Positions 7,482 through 20,270 are shown, counted from the stretch's first letter. The stretch is 64,000 bases of DNA from Mesorhizobium sophorae (GCF_002270415.1 NZ_NNRI01000022.1:496001-560000), one strand, 5' to 3'. Notes: generated from the letters alone by a model not told the origin. Numbers and translations: made by a program.

Positions 7482-9236
7482 TTACCTGCGCAGGAATGCT
7501 GCCATGTTGTTCAAGCGCAAAATAATATCTGCGGGAACTTCATCTTGTGTCATCTCTTCCAAGATCTGATTTGCAGTTATTGATGCGCCGAAATCTCTCT
7601 GAAAGGTCGCAGATAGCACCGAGATGAAGTCTTTTCCTGGAAGCATCGCGAACCTGGTTTCCTCGTTGTCCCAGTTCTCTTCGAACCGTTGGTTCGCACG
7701 CGAAATGTGAGTAGGGAGTGCCGTATGACGATCTACATCACCGTGGTGACTTATGTAGTGAGCGATCTGTTGGGTGCGGCAGACGTCACGGAATCCATCT
7801 GTCAGCTGGAGGACACGCCGTCGAATTTCAGCTAAATCTAGATCGTGCCCCCGGGCCAATAATCGTTGCTGGATTGCCGCAGCCAAAGGTCGAGTTACGA
7901 TGAGATAGTTCTCAATCTCTTTCCTTCCAAGAACATCGACCCAAAGATTTTCGTTAGCCAAGCTCGCCTTGAAGGTGTCGACTTCCTCGACGCAACGATA
8001 ATCGCGATCAAAGATCGCAGCTATCCGAACATCAAGATGAAATATGTTGTGCAGCGCCCAGTCAACTTCCTTGACCCGCGTCCATTGTGAAAAACCGCCG
8101 GTTTGGAGATAGACTGTCTTGGAGTCTTGGAATATATCGTCCAATCTAGCTTTTGCGGCCAGTTTACGCAGAAGCTTTTTGTCGCCACCCTCAAAGAAAA
8201 CTATTCGATCTGCTCTTGCTAGCCGCGCAAATTCGGCGTTTTCAGATGAACCTATATAAGAATAGAGTCGTCGAAAAGCATCGTCAGAGATCACACGTTG
8301 CGCCGACCGATGCCCCGAATTCACAAGAAGTATGTCTCCGCTGTCAGCCTCGTTTAGTATTTCAGAAGAATGTGTTGCTATAAATATCTGACCGAAACGC
8401 TCCTTCGCTATCCTCAACATCTTTTTTTGAAGATCGGGGTGCAAATAGATGTCTGGCTCATCCAGGACCAGTATCGATCGGTCATCTCCCCGTAAGAATT
8501 GGAAAGTCATCTGCATCCAAACCTGAAATCCGAATCCTGACCAATAAACTTCCCGAAGAAATCGATCTTCTGAATATAACATACTTACGTATGCGCGACC
8601 ATGGCGAACGATCTCAGGGCGCTGCAGTTCGATATTAGGCCATCCCGCAGAAACTAGATTTGAAAACCGAGCGAATTCCTCGTCGTTTTTTCGCATAACT
8701 ATGTTGCGGAAATTTCTGCTCGCAAGGCGCGTTGTTTCATTTCGAAAAACCGTTTCGTCGGAGACGTACTCTTCTTCGGACTCGAGTGCAGATAAAGTTG
8801 GAACGATAACTAGGTTAATGGGCACAAGTCGCCGATAGTCGGCGCTTGTTCGTGGAACCCGCCGGTCTGTTTCGACGAAAGCTAGAATTACGTGGTCGGG
8901 GTGCAACCGGATATGGATCGTAGAACCGTTGTCGATCGATATTGAGATACGCGCAAAGTCGTCGCCGTAGTTCCTGACCACGTTTTCAATTGGAATGCCA
9001 ATTAGCGTATGCGCCAGCTCGTAGGTCGCACATCCCCCAAAGCCATCGTGCTCGCGATATATTGGACGAGCACGACTGGCATATCGGTGGACCGCACTAA
9101 AGATGCGAAGCGCGTCCAGTACAGTTGATTTTCCTGCATTGTTCGGCCCAACAAAAATATTTGTTTGCCGGCAAGACACGGTAAAGCGCTCAAAGCGCTT
9201 ATAATTTTCGACCAAAATCGAGCGGATAAATGCCAT
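7482..9236 (-). CDS. OLD-type ATP-dependent nuclease (AAA ATPase plus TOPRIM)
   Basis: A 584-residue protein with an ABC/SMC-like ATPase: Walker A GPNNAGKST at residues 30-38 and Walker B ILVLDEPDIYLHP near 255, followed by the IATHSSEI switch. After it comes a TOPRIM-like nuclease domain: FFEGGDKKLL near 349, IFDRDYR near 409 and KEIENYL near 437, supplying the acidic metal ligands. This is the architecture of OLD-family nucleases, many of which act in phage defence. No UvrD helicase, reverse transcriptase or AriB-like partner is adjacent, so it looks like a stand-alone (class 1-like) OLD. Its base composition is clearly more AT-rich than its neighbours, indicating transfer. Confidence 0.85.
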   Translation of the reverse strand: MAFIRSILVENYKRFERFTVSCRQTNIFVGPNNAGKSTVLDALRIFSAVHRYASRARPIYREHDGFGGCATYELAHTLIGIPIENVVRNYGDDFARISISIDNGSTIHIRLHPDHVILAFVETDRRVPRTSADYRRLVPINLVIVPTLSALESEEEYVSDETVFRNETTRLASRNFRNIVMRKNDEEFARFSNLVSAGWPNIELQRPEIVRHGRAYVSMLYSEDRFLREVYWSGFGFQVWMQMTFQFLRGDDRSILVLDEPDIYLHPDLQKKMLRIAKERFGQIFIATHSSEILNEADSGDILLVNSGHRSAQRVISDDAFRRLYSYIGSSENAEFARLARADRIVFFEGGDKKLLRKLAAKARLDDIFQDSKTVYLQTGGFSQWTRVKEVDWALHNIFHLDVRIAAIFDRDYRCVEEVDTFKASLANENLWVDVLGRKEIENYLIVTRPLAAAIQQRLLARGHDLDLAEIRRRVLQLTDGFRDVCRTQQIAHYISHHGDVDRHTALPTHISRANQRFEENWDNEETRFAMLPGKDFISVLSATFQRDFGASITANQILEEMTQDEVPADIILRLNNMAAFLRR

Positions 9237-9525
9237 TCATTAGGCTTGCACAGTACTGGAACAGAGGCAATTTGCCCTCTGAGTTATCCAAGCCGATTTC
9301 TTTAAAAGTACTCACACAACGGTCGTATCGCCAAGATACCGGCAGAGTATGGCTCCAAGTGCGATGCCGCACGTATGCCCTTTTGTCTACTTTCTCGGCA
9401 ACGATGCACGCCTTACAACACGGTCGCCGTTTGCCTGCGCTGTGCACCGGCGTTAGGCTGCCCATATTGACCGTGGCCGCGGTGGGCACCCGCCAAGGGC
9501 TGACGATGCTTGAGGAGCCGGAGCA
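9237..9525. other. Intergenic region between OLD nuclease and monooxygenase
   Basis: This 289-base divergent region holds both promoters, though I cannot mark convincing -35/-10 boxes. Short frames on both strands here have no recognisable family. A GTTAGGC heptamer at 9452-9458 resembles one half of an integron recombination site, but no partner core is seen. Confidence 0.4.
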
Positions 9526-10698
9526 ATGAGCACGAGCCCGCTGCGTGTGGCGGTCATTGGCGGCGGCATCGGCGGCGCCGCCGCCGCTGCTGCCCTGCTT
9601 CAACGTGGCATGGACGTCCGGCTCTACGAGCAGGCGACGGCCCTGGCCGAGGTCGGCGTCGGCGTCGTGATCCAACCGAACGGTGTCCGGATGCTTCGGC
9701 GGCTCGGCCTTGGCGACGAGCTGATCCGCTCGGGGGCCAGATGGATCGACCCACAGTTTCGTCGCGCCGATGGATCCTATGCGGCTGCGATGTGGCCCCC
9801 CGAGCTTGCCAGCCAAATCGAGTTCTACGGCATGCACCGTGCCGATTTGCTAGCAATGTTCGTCGATCGGCTACCTGCCGATAGTGTGAAGACCGGCCAC
9901 AGATGTATCGGCTTCGAACAGGACGATGAGCAGGCCGTCATCACTTTCGCCAATGGTTTGCTCACCACGGCCGACGTCGTGATCGCCGCTGACGGCATCC
10001 ATTCTACCCTTCAGCAGTTCGTCGTCGCCCCGTCCGCCCCGCTCTATTCGGGATCGGTCGCCTATCGAGGGGTGATCCCGGCGGCTGGTGTCTCGTGGCC
10101 GCCGGGAGCGATGCGCAACTGGCTTGGTGCAGGCAAGCATTTTCTCATCTATCCGGTGCGCGCCGGCCAGCTCATCAACTACGTCGGCTTTGTGACGACT
10201 GACGAGCCGATGAAGGAGTCATGGTCGGCACGGGGCGATCCCTCCGCCCTTGCCCGGGAGTTCGCCGGCTGGGACCCCATGGTTGAGACGGTCATTGCCC
10301 AACTGAAAACGACGTTTCGGTGGGGCCTGTTCGATCGTGAGCCGCTCGCAACCTGGACTCGCGGACGCCTGACCCTGCTGGGCGACGCCGCCCACCCAAT
10401 GCTGCCGCATTTGGGACAAGGCGCAAATCAGGCCATCGAAGACGCGGTTGCCTTGGCGACCGTGCTGAGCCACGCAGACCGCAAGTCAGCCCCACGGGCG
10501 CTGCTGATTTACGAGCAGCTGCGGCGCGAGCGGACTGCCGGCGTCCAGCGCATGGCGCGCGTGAGTGGTGCTCGCTATGACGCCAGCGGCAATTTGCATG
10601 CCCGCGACCGCAAGCTTGATGCTCAGCCGCAGGAACGAGCCTGGGTCTGGAATTACGACGCCGATGCCGAAGCCGAGGCCGTCGCCGCTTCGCTCTAG
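9526..10698 (+). CDS. FAD-dependent aromatic-type monooxygenase
   Basis: A 390-residue group A flavoprotein monooxygenase. The N-terminal FAD dinucleotide fold reads VIGGGIGGAAAAAAL (residues 8-22), the central DVVIAADGIHS segment is the DG motif, and LLGDAAHPMLPHLGQGANQAIEDA near 285-308 is the GD motif that contacts the flavin ribityl chain. Relatives hydroxylate salicylate, 3-hydroxybenzoate or similar compounds using NAD(P)H and oxygen; the substrate is unknown. The stop codon TAG is part of the CTAG flanking the right IS, so the native C-terminus may have been trimmed, although the length is normal. Confidence 0.88.
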   Translation: MSTSPLRVAVIGGGIGGAAAAAALLQRGMDVRLYEQATALAEVGVGVVIQPNGVRMLRRLGLGDELIRSGARWIDPQFRRADGSYAAAMWPPELASQIEFYGMHRADLLAMFVDRLPADSVKTGHRCIGFEQDDEQAVITFANGLLTTADVVIAADGIHSTLQQFVVAPSAPLYSGSVAYRGVIPAAGVSWPPGAMRNWLGAGKHFLIYPVRAGQLINYVGFVTTDEPMKESWSARGDPSALAREFAGWDPMVETVIAQLKTTFRWGLFDREPLATWTRGRLTLLGDAAHPMLPHLGQGANQAIEDAVALATVLSHADRKSAPRALLIYEQLRRERTAGVQRMARVSGARYDASGNLHARDRKLDAQPQERAWVWNYDADAEAEAVAASL

Positions 10699-12377
10699 AC
10701 TAGTTTCCGTCCACAAACGCCAATATATTGATATTATTACGTGAATCGGAGCTTTGCGTAAGCAAGGCCCGGCGGTTTCAGGTACACTTTGGTTTCATGC
10801 CACTGATTCCAAAGCACAATCTGCCACCGCCGGAGCCGACAATGCGCCAAGAACGCACCGTCCAAGCGAGCATATTCGATCTTTTCGCCACACACGAGAT
10901 CGGCCATGAACTGAAGGCGATGTCGCAATGGCTGGATGAGCATCGCGACCTACTCGGGCTGGTGGCGCGGGACCTGTGTCGAGATGGCGTCAAGGCCACT
11001 GGACGGCAAGGGTTGCCCGCCGAAGCAGTGTTGCGTTGTGCGCTGCTCAAGCAATACCGCCAGCTGAGCTATCAGGAGCTGGCGTTCCATCTTGAGGACT
11101 CCGCCTCGTTTCGTGCCTTTGCGCGGATGCCATGGTCGTGGAGTCCGCAGAAGTCGGTGCTGCAAAAGACGATCAGCGCGATCAGGCCCGAGACCTGGGA
11201 ACAGGTCAATCGGACACTCCTGTCGGGCGCTCGGCAGGCGAAGCTCGAAGACGGCACGGTCGTGCGATTGGACAGCACCGTGACCTCGGCACTCATGCAC
11301 GAGCCGAGCGACAGTAGCCTGCTTTGGGATGCCGTGCGGGTCATGGTGCGCCTTCTGAAGCGGGCCGATAGCTTGGTCGGCGGCGCTGGCGCATCATGGC
11401 GCGATCATTGCCGCGCAGCCAAGAAGCGCGCCCGCAAGATCCAGTTCACGCGCGGCCGACCCAATCGCGTCCAACTCTACCGCGAACTGATCGTAATCAC
11501 TCGCGCGACCTTGGCCTATCTGAAGGAGGCGACCGAGCGATTGGCCGAGGCGAGCACTCCGCCGCCCATCGCACTGTGGCAGGCCCAGGTTCGTCACTAT
11601 CGGCCGCTGATCGAACGCATCATCAGACAGAGCGAGCGGCGCGTGCTGGCCGGCGAGCCGGTGCCGGCCCGCGAGAAGTTGGTCAGCCTGTTCGAACCGC
11701 ATGCCGATATCATCGTCAAAGGCAGCCGCGACACCGAATACGGCCACAAGCTCAACCTGACCTCCGGCAGGAGCGGCATGATCCTCGATCTGGTCATCGA
11801 AGCAGGCAACCCGGCCGACAGCGACCGCTTGCTGCCGATGCTGGAACGCCACATCGACATCTATGGTCAAGCGCCGCGGCAAGCCGCCGCCGATGGCGGC
11901 TTCGCCACGCGCGACAACCTGGTTAAAGCGAAGGCGTGGGGCGTCTCCGACATGGCATTCCACAAGAAAGCCGGCCTCAGGATCGAGGACATGGTCAGAA
12001 GCAAGTGGGTCTATCGCAAGCTACGCAACTTCCGCGCCGGCATCGAAGCTGGCATCTCTTGCCTCAAACGTGCTTACGGCCTGGCTTGCTGCACCTGGCG
12101 CGGCCTCGACCACTTCAAGACCTACGTCTGGTCCTCGGTCGTGGCCTACAACCTCGTCCTCTTCATTCGCCTCAAAGCGACCTGACGCCGACCAGGCATC
12201 GCAGTCGCACCCGCACCGGCCAATCCGGTCGCGGGGCGTGCGCCTAATCGCGCTCGTAGCACCGCTCTGACCAAACCAGCGCCGGTAGTTCCGTCGCATG
12301 CCTTCAAATGCTCTGCCAACCGAGGATAAGCGATTGTAAACGCTGTAAAAAACGCAGGTTTATGGACGGAAACTAGA
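10699..12377 (+). mobile_element. Insertion sequence, right copy (1679 bases)
   Basis: The second copy of the same element, in the opposite orientation. Ends read ACTAGTTTCCGTCCACAAAC on the left and, reverse complemented, TCTAGTTTCCGTCCATAAAC on the right. CTAG flanks both sides, and here each CTAG contains a stop codon: that of the monooxygenase at 10696-10698 and that of carB at 12378-12380 on the other strand. Thus the insertion left both neighbouring reading frames closed at their normal ends. Confidence 0.88.
10842..12185 (+). CDS. DDE transposase of the right IS copy
   Basis: Same product as the transposase at 5843-7186, with identical translation across the whole 485-codon open frame. 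The ATG at 10842 (MRQERTVQ) with GGAG upstream is preferred; the frame also opens at 10728 and 10797. There are no frameshifts, so either copy could supply transposase in trans to both IS ends and possibly to the composite. Confidence 0.88.
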   Translation: MRQERTVQASIFDLFATHEIGHELKAMSQWLDEHRDLLGLVARDLCRDGVKATGRQGLPAEAVLRCALLKQYRQLSYQELAFHLEDSASFRAFARMPWSWSPQKSVLQKTISAIRPETWEQVNRTLLSGARQAKLEDGTVVRLDSTVTSALMHEPSDSSLLWDAVRVMVRLLKRADSLVGGAGASWRDHCRAAKKRARKIQFTRGRPNRVQLYRELIVITRATLAYLKEATERLAEASTPPPIALWQAQVRHYRPLIERIIRQSERRVLAGEPVPAREKLVSLFEPHADIIVKGSRDTEYGHKLNLTSGRSGMILDLVIEAGNPADSDRLLPMLERHIDIYGQAPRQAAADGGFATRDNLVKAKAWGVSDMAFHKKAGLRIEDMVRSKWVYRKLRNFRAGIEAGISCLKRAYGLACCTWRGLDHFKTYVWSSVVAYNLVLFIRLKAT

Positions 12378-15881
<3,504 letters not shown>

Positions 15882-16320
15882 GGGCGATAAGTTCCGTTCG
15901 GCGGGCGGCTTGCACAAAAAACCGGGACGGGAAGACCCGGCCGGTTGTGCTCGCGATTCTGGTATCAGGCTAAGAGGGCCTTATAGGGAAGAGTTTTGCC
16001 CGATGTAACCCCGAAAATGCGGCTTCGTGCGGGGCTTTACAGCCCGGGCAAACGGGCTGGGCTCGAAACTGCATCCTGCCAACCGTTTGCGCCGCCCCTC
16101 ATTGCCCTACCGGGCATTTCTCCCCGTATAGTGACGGGGAGAAAGACGCAGCCACTTGCGGTTTCGCCAACCACGAACGTTGGAATAGGGGCGCCGGCGT
16201 TACGGGCATCTCCCCTTCTCCCCGTCACTATACGGGGAGAAGGTGCCGGCAGGCGGATGAGGGGCGGCGCCGAGGTCTACACTTGGGGCGCTCGCGGCCA
16301 AACAATATCGCCACAGAATG
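15882..16320. other. carB upstream region, non-coding
   Basis: A 439-base stretch with no convincing gene. It holds the carB leader and promoter region on the right-hand side of carB and a large inverted repeat at 16090-16269. I see no obvious attenuator, RNA gene or operator in the first 200 bases. Confidence 0.5.
16090..16269. repeat. Large intergenic inverted repeat, family B
   Basis: Arms at 16090-16144 and 16216-16269 pair over most of their length: CGCCGCCCCTCAT at the outside, then a TTCTCCCCGTATAGTGACGGGGAGAA core present in both arms. Each core is itself nearly self-complementary (CTCCCCGT...ACGGGGAG), so alternative hairpins can form. It lies between carB and the SH3 gene and resembles other rhizobial intergenic palindromes. 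Confidence 0.8.
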
Positions 16321-17319
16321 CTAATTCCCCAGCGCCAGCCGATCCGTTATCTCGAAGCGTTCGGAGACGCCGATGCGGATCATGTTGAGGGTGCCTTCGC
16401 GGGTGAAGCGGAAGTCGGTCTGCCTGTCGGAGCCGGCCGGCTTGCCGGCGACGAAGGAGATGACGCGGGTGCCGCCGTCGGGCCAGGTGACGGTGACGTC
16501 GGCCTTGTCCGTGCCGGCGCGCATGACGCTGACCGCGCAGCGGGTCATCGGCTCGCCGACATAGCGGGCGCAGGGAATTTCATTGGTGGCGTGGTCAGAT
16601 GGGGTGGCATGCTCAGATGGCGGCTCCAGCCGCGCGACGGTTTGTGAGTCAGGCGGCGGGGCAATGGATGCCGCGGCCGGCGGCTCTTCGATCTCGCCGG
16701 TCGTCGGGTTTTCCTGCACCGCGAAGGCCAGGCCGTAGGCATCCCGCATGGCCGTTTGGCCGATTTCGACGGCTGATTTCTGCGTGCTTTCGGTGCCAGC
16801 CTCCGGACCCGCGCCACCCAGACGCGCCGCCAGGTCGGGCGGCGGTGCGATCGGCGGCTGTGGCTTGGCGGGGTCGCCGGTTTGTGGTTTGTCCGGCGCC
16901 GATGCCTGATCGGGCTCATTGCCAGTGGAGGCGACCATCGGTGCGTCGGCCGGTCTTGCCTGGCCTTCGACATAGGGTGCCGGATTGAGGGGGATGAGGT
17001 AGCGCGCCGGCGCCCATCCGCTCAGCTTGTCCTTGCCGGTGCTCTCGACCTTGCACCATTTGTTGCCGTTGATGTCGTTGCAGCCGAGATTGGTGACGCT
17101 GGCGCCTCCGGCCAGACGCGCTTCGACCTTGGCGACCGGCGACGCTGCGGTGCGGATATTGAGAAGGTCATCCGGCGCCAGGCCGGTGACGATGGAGATG
17201 ACGAGATCCGGCGATTCTTCGGCCATGGCGGGGCCAACAGCGGGCCAGGCCGCCATCAGAAGCGGAGCGGCAATCAGCGCATGCAGGGTTGTTCGGAGCG
17301 TAACTGTGCGCCTCATCAT
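16321..17319 (-). CDS. Exported SH3-domain protein
   Basis: The 332-residue protein starts with a signal peptide (RTTLHALIAAPLLMAAWPAVGPAMA). Residues about 38-112 form a bacterial SH3 domain: LNIRTAASPVAKVEARL, then GNKWCKVESTGKDKLSGWAPARYL, which in this family binds peptidoglycan or mediates contacts. A Pro/Ala-rich low-complexity linker with many Pro residues follows, and a C-terminal region (RYVGEPMTRCAVSVMRAGTDKADVTVTWPDGGTRVI) forms a second small domain. Two Met codons are adjacent at the start. The specific role is unknown. Confidence 0.8.
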   Translation of the reverse strand: MMRRTVTLRTTLHALIAAPLLMAAWPAVGPAMAEESPDLVISIVTGLAPDDLLNIRTAASPVAKVEARLAGGASVTNLGCNDINGNKWCKVESTGKDKLSGWAPARYLIPLNPAPYVEGQARPADAPMVASTGNEPDQASAPDKPQTGDPAKPQPPIAPPPDLAARLGGAGPEAGTESTQKSAVEIGQTAMRDAYGLAFAVQENPTTGEIEEPPAAASIAPPPDSQTVARLEPPSEHATPSDHATNEIPCARYVGEPMTRCAVSVMRAGTDKADVTVTWPDGGTRVISFVAGKPAGSDRQTDFRFTREGTLNMIRIGVSERFEITDRLALGN

Positions 17320-17437
17320 TCGGCCGTGCGCTGATACTCAAAGACACCGTGCACGCTACGGATCAAGCCCGTCGCATGCCCGGCCGGTTTTATAAGCGAC
17401 GGCGCGCCGCCATGTAAGCCCGAAAATTTGACCTTGG

Positions 17438-17525
17438 TGGCATGAACGCAAGGGCGTTCCAGCCTCGGCATGAACGCAAGCGCATTTAGCCTGGCGGCAT
17501 AAACGCAGTTGCGTTTAGCCTGGCA
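17438..17525. repeat. Three tandem short palindromes
   Basis: Three successive units of about 30 bases share GGCATgAACGCAA..GCGTT..AGCC. Each contains a small dyad (for example AAACGCAAC/TGCGTTT in the last). They begin immediately beyond and slightly overlap the metallophosphoesterase stop codon, so they form part of its 3' end. They may be REP-like elements stabilising or ending the transcript. Confidence 0.7.
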
Positions 17526-18273
17526 TGAACCCCGTCCTGAGCGCGTGGGCCCATTCCGGGCGTCCCGCCTGTTCGGCCTGTCTGGCCGCCGCCTCGTGGT
17601 CGTAGTCGACGGCGATGGCCTCGAAGCGGTCGAGCTTGCCGGCGCTGCCCAAGGTGACGATGCCGTAGCGCGCATGCGGCGAGCCCTGCTCCGAGACATG
17701 CGCCGGCGGCGTCGCATCGTCATAGGCGGGGCAGCCGATGCTGCCGGGATTGAAGACGACCGGACCATCGGGAATGCGGATCAGCTCGGCCCGATGGCTG
17801 TGGCCGCACAGCGCGATGCGGCAGGCCGGGTCAAGCGCCTTCAGCCGGCGCCGGATCGCCGCCAATGGCGCGCGCACCAGCTGGCCATCGGTGATCGCAT
17901 CGAGCAGATATTTCTCGTCATGGTCGGGACGGGCGTGGAAGGCGATGATGCCAGGCGCGATCTCCAGCGCCAGCGGCTGCGCGAACAGCGCCTCGCGCTG
18001 CGCCTGCGTCAGCCGCTCCTGCGCAAAGGCGTCGGAAGGCCACATCTCGTCACTGGCCGGATCGGCGGCGACGCGGCGGTCGTGGTTTCCGCGCACCGTC
18101 GGCAGGTTGAGCGCCTCCAGCCGCGCAAATGTCTCGCGCGGCCATAGCGGGCCGGAAACGCTGTCGCCGAGATTAACGGTCAGGTCGGCGCCGCCGCGCT
18201 GCCTCAGATCGTCAAGCACGGCGTCCAGCGCCAGCACATTGCCATGAATATCGGCGAGGACAGCGATGCGCAT
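17515..18273 (-). CDS. Calcineurin-like metallophosphoesterase
   Basis: A 252-residue protein of the YfcE/MJ0936-like phosphodiesterase group. The two-metal site is visible in order: DIHGN near residues 8-12, LGDSVSGPLWP with GD near 37, RGNHDRR near 60, GHSH near 163 and the late domain following. Such enzymes hydrolyse phosphodiesters in the cytoplasm; the substrate is not predictable. The last codons overlap the first of three tandem palindromes. No partner gene is evident. Confidence 0.9.
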   Translation of the reverse strand: MRIAVLADIHGNVLALDAVLDDLRQRGGADLTVNLGDSVSGPLWPRETFARLEALNLPTVRGNHDRRVAADPASDEMWPSDAFAQERLTQAQREALFAQPLALEIAPGIIAFHARPDHDEKYLLDAITDGQLVRAPLAAIRRRLKALDPACRIALCGHSHRAELIRIPDGPVVFNPGSIGCPAYDDATPPAHVSEQGSPHARYGIVTLGSAGKLDRFEAIAVDYDHEAAARQAEQAGRPEWAHALRTGFMPG

Positions 18274-18334
18274 CTTGGGTGGCTCCGATGGGTGGCGAAT
18301 GACTGGCCGGCAAGGGCGGACCTGGCTGGACTTG

Positions 18335-18518
18335 GGTTCCTCGCCCCCACGGAAGTGGGGGAGAGGTGGCTCGGCGAAGCTGAGACGGAGAGGGGGCTCT
18401 TGGCGCTCCCCAATCGTTCAAAGAGGTGATTTTCCTTCAAACGTGCCGCCCACGAAAAGGCCCCCTCTCCGACCGCTTCGCGGCCACCTCTCCCCCGCTT
18501 TGGCGGGGGAGAGGAACC
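18335..18518. repeat. Large intergenic inverted repeat, family C
   Basis: Arms 18335-18396 and 18461-18518 are imperfect inverted copies starting GGTTCCTC and containing CCCCCAC...GTGGGGGAGAGGTGGC. Each arm carries its own small hairpin around the CCCCC/GGGGG runs. It fills most of the space between the metallophosphoesterase gene and the ArsR gene and stops exactly at the ArsR stop codon, so it may work as the ArsR terminator. Confidence 0.8.
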
Positions 18519-18875
18519 TCAGGCGGAAACTTCAAGATCGTGGCCGCCGACCGCGGGCAGTGCGGGATCGTCTCCGGCGGCGGCGATGACGCTGTCGAGC
18601 AGGCCGGGGAAACGGGCGTCGAGGTCGGCGCGGCGCAGCGTGATCATCCGGTTGGTGCCAACCACCTCGGCGCGGGTGACGCCGGCCTCGCGCAGTTTGG
18701 CGAGGTGATAGCTCAGATTGGTCTTGGAGCCGAGATCGAGGAACTGGCTGCAGTTCAGCGGCACGCCTTGCTTGCTGGCGAGATAGCGCACGATTGCGAG
18801 CCGCGTCGGGTCGCCGAGCACGCCGAGCACGATGGGCAGGCTGATCTGGTCGGTATTGGGGTGTGGCAAGGTCAT
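18519..18875 (-). CDS. ArsR-family transcriptional regulator
   Basis: A 118-residue winged-helix repressor. The N-terminal VLGVLGDPTRLAIVRYLA segment and the recognition helix region SKTNLSYHLAKLREAGV are the ArsR hallmarks; NRMITLRRADLDARFPGLL is the wing and last helix. No clear cysteine metal site: the only cysteine lies in LNCSQF, so it may sense something other than metals. It is read divergently from the MFS gene at 19081 and probably controls it through the dyad at 19049-19066. Confidence 0.88.
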   Translation of the reverse strand: MTLPHPNTDQISLPIVLGVLGDPTRLAIVRYLASKQGVPLNCSQFLDLGSKTNLSYHLAKLREAGVTRAEVVGTNRMITLRRADLDARFPGLLDSVIAAAGDDPALPAVGGHDLEVSA

Positions 18876-19048
18876 GGCTGGAAACTAAGCACAGTTCGGG
18901 CCGATTTCAACGCATCCATCCTGCTCTGCGCATACACGCCGTTCTTCCGTTGCGATCCGTGCTGACCGACTGTGCTGACACAGGGCTGTCAGGAGGGTGC
19001 TGCTATTTTCCCTGGCTTCATTGACATCATGCCCTGCCATGTCCAATT

Positions 19049-19066
19049 GTTCAATAACTTTTGAAC
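19049..19066. promoter_or_regulatory. Candidate ArsR operator
   Basis: A perfect dyad GTTCAA-TAACTT-TTGAAC ends 14 bases before the MFS start codon, in the divergent region shared with the ArsR gene. Its size and position suit binding of an ArsR dimer that blocks MFS transcription. Confidence 0.6.
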
Positions 19067-19080
19067 TAAGGACACGCCCC

Positions 19081-20256
19081 ATGGACAAGCGCCTCTTCTG
19101 GCTTGCGCTCGGATCGTTCACGATCTCGACCGAAGGCTTCGTCATCTCCAGCCTTCTGCCCGACATCGCGGCGGACGCCGGCATCTCCATTCCGCTTGCC
19201 GGCACGCTGATCACCGCCTTCGCGCTCGCCTATGCGGTCGGCACACCGATCCTGGCGACGCTGACCGGCGAATGGGACCGGCGCCGTGTCATCCTGTGGA
19301 CGCTGGTGTTCTTCGTCATCGGCAACATTGCCGCCGCGCTGAGCTCCTCCTTCGAACTTCTGCTGATCGCGCGCATCGTCATGGCGCTGTCGTCCGGCCT
19401 GTTCGCCGCGACCGCGCAGGGCACGGCGGTGGCGCTTGTCGACGACCATCACCGGGCCCGCGCCATTGCCGTCGTCGTCGGTGGTACCACGGTGGCCGTC
19501 GCGGTCGGCGCGCCGCTCGGTGCGCTGGTTGCGACGATCGCCGGCTGGCGCGGCACGTTCTATGCCATTGCCGGCCTAGGCGCGCTTGCCGGCGCGATCC
19601 TGTGGTACCGGCTGCCGCGCGGCATCGTCGGCACCAGGCTGCCCCTGAAGCGCAGGCTGGCGGCGGCCCTGCGTCCCGGCGTGATGCCGATCCTCCTGAC
19701 GACGCTTCTGGCGCTGACCGGCGCCTTCACCGTCTTTGCCTATGTCGCGCCGCTCGCCATCGAGGGCGGCGGGCTCAGCCAGATCGCGCTGCCCGGCATG
19801 CTGCTCGCCTTCGGTGTCGGCGCCGTCATCGGCAACATCGCCGGCGGCCAGGCAGCCGACCGGTTCGGCGCGACGCGCACCGTCGGCTGGTCGCTGACGC
19901 TGAGTGCAGCCATGCTGGTCATGCTGTCGGTCATCCCGACCTTCCTGCCGTCCCATATTGCCGGGCCGGCGCTGATGGCGATGATGGTGCCGTGGGGCAT
20001 CGTCGGCTGGGCTTTCCCGCCGGCGCAGGCCAGCCGCATCATCAAGCTGGCGCCGGACGCCGCGCCAATCGTGCTGTCGCTCAACGGCTCAGCACTCTAT
20101 CTCGGCGTGGCGCTGGGCGCCGTGGTCGGTGGCGCCGTGCTGCGCTATGGCGCGCCGGCCGATCTCGGCCTGATCGCCGCGGCCTTCCCGCTGATCGGGC
20201 TCGGCATCGTACTGGCCGGTCGACTGGTGAAACCGGTGGCGGTCCCGGCAGAATAG
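19081..20256 (+). CDS. MFS efflux transporter (DHA1 type)
   Basis: A 391-residue, 12-helix major facilitator transporter. SLLPDIAADAGISIPLAGTLITAFALAYAVGTPIL covers helices 1-2, and the loop 2-3 signature appears as ATLTGEWDRRRVIL; ALSSGLFAATAQGTAVALV is helix 4. It resembles AraJ/YdhP-like proton-driven drug or metabolite exporters. The ATG at 19081 is preferred over an upstream in-frame start at 18997, which would put coding sequence across the operator. Likely de-repressed by the ligand of the neighbouring ArsR protein. Confidence 0.9.
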   Translation: MDKRLFWLALGSFTISTEGFVISSLLPDIAADAGISIPLAGTLITAFALAYAVGTPILATLTGEWDRRRVILWTLVFFVIGNIAAALSSSFELLLIARIVMALSSGLFAATAQGTAVALVDDHHRARAIAVVVGGTTVAVAVGAPLGALVATIAGWRGTFYAIAGLGALAGAILWYRLPRGIVGTRLPLKRRLAAALRPGVMPILLTTLLALTGAFTVFAYVAPLAIEGGGLSQIALPGMLLAFGVGAVIGNIAGGQAADRFGATRTVGWSLTLSAAMLVMLSVIPTFLPSHIAGPALMAMMVPWGIVGWAFPPAQASRIIKLAPDAAPIVLSLNGSALYLGVALGAVVGGAVLRYGAPADLGLIAAAFPLIGLGIVLAGRLVKPVAVPAE

Positions 20257-20270
20257 AATCGCCCGCCAGC

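Noticed and set aside
7482..9236. Gabija GajA
   Set aside because: No GajB-type UvrD helicase gene follows, and the intact system needs both genes.
9452..9458. GTTAGGC heptamer resembling an integron attC core
   Set aside because: No matching RYYYAAC partner core at the right spacing and no integrase gene in the window.
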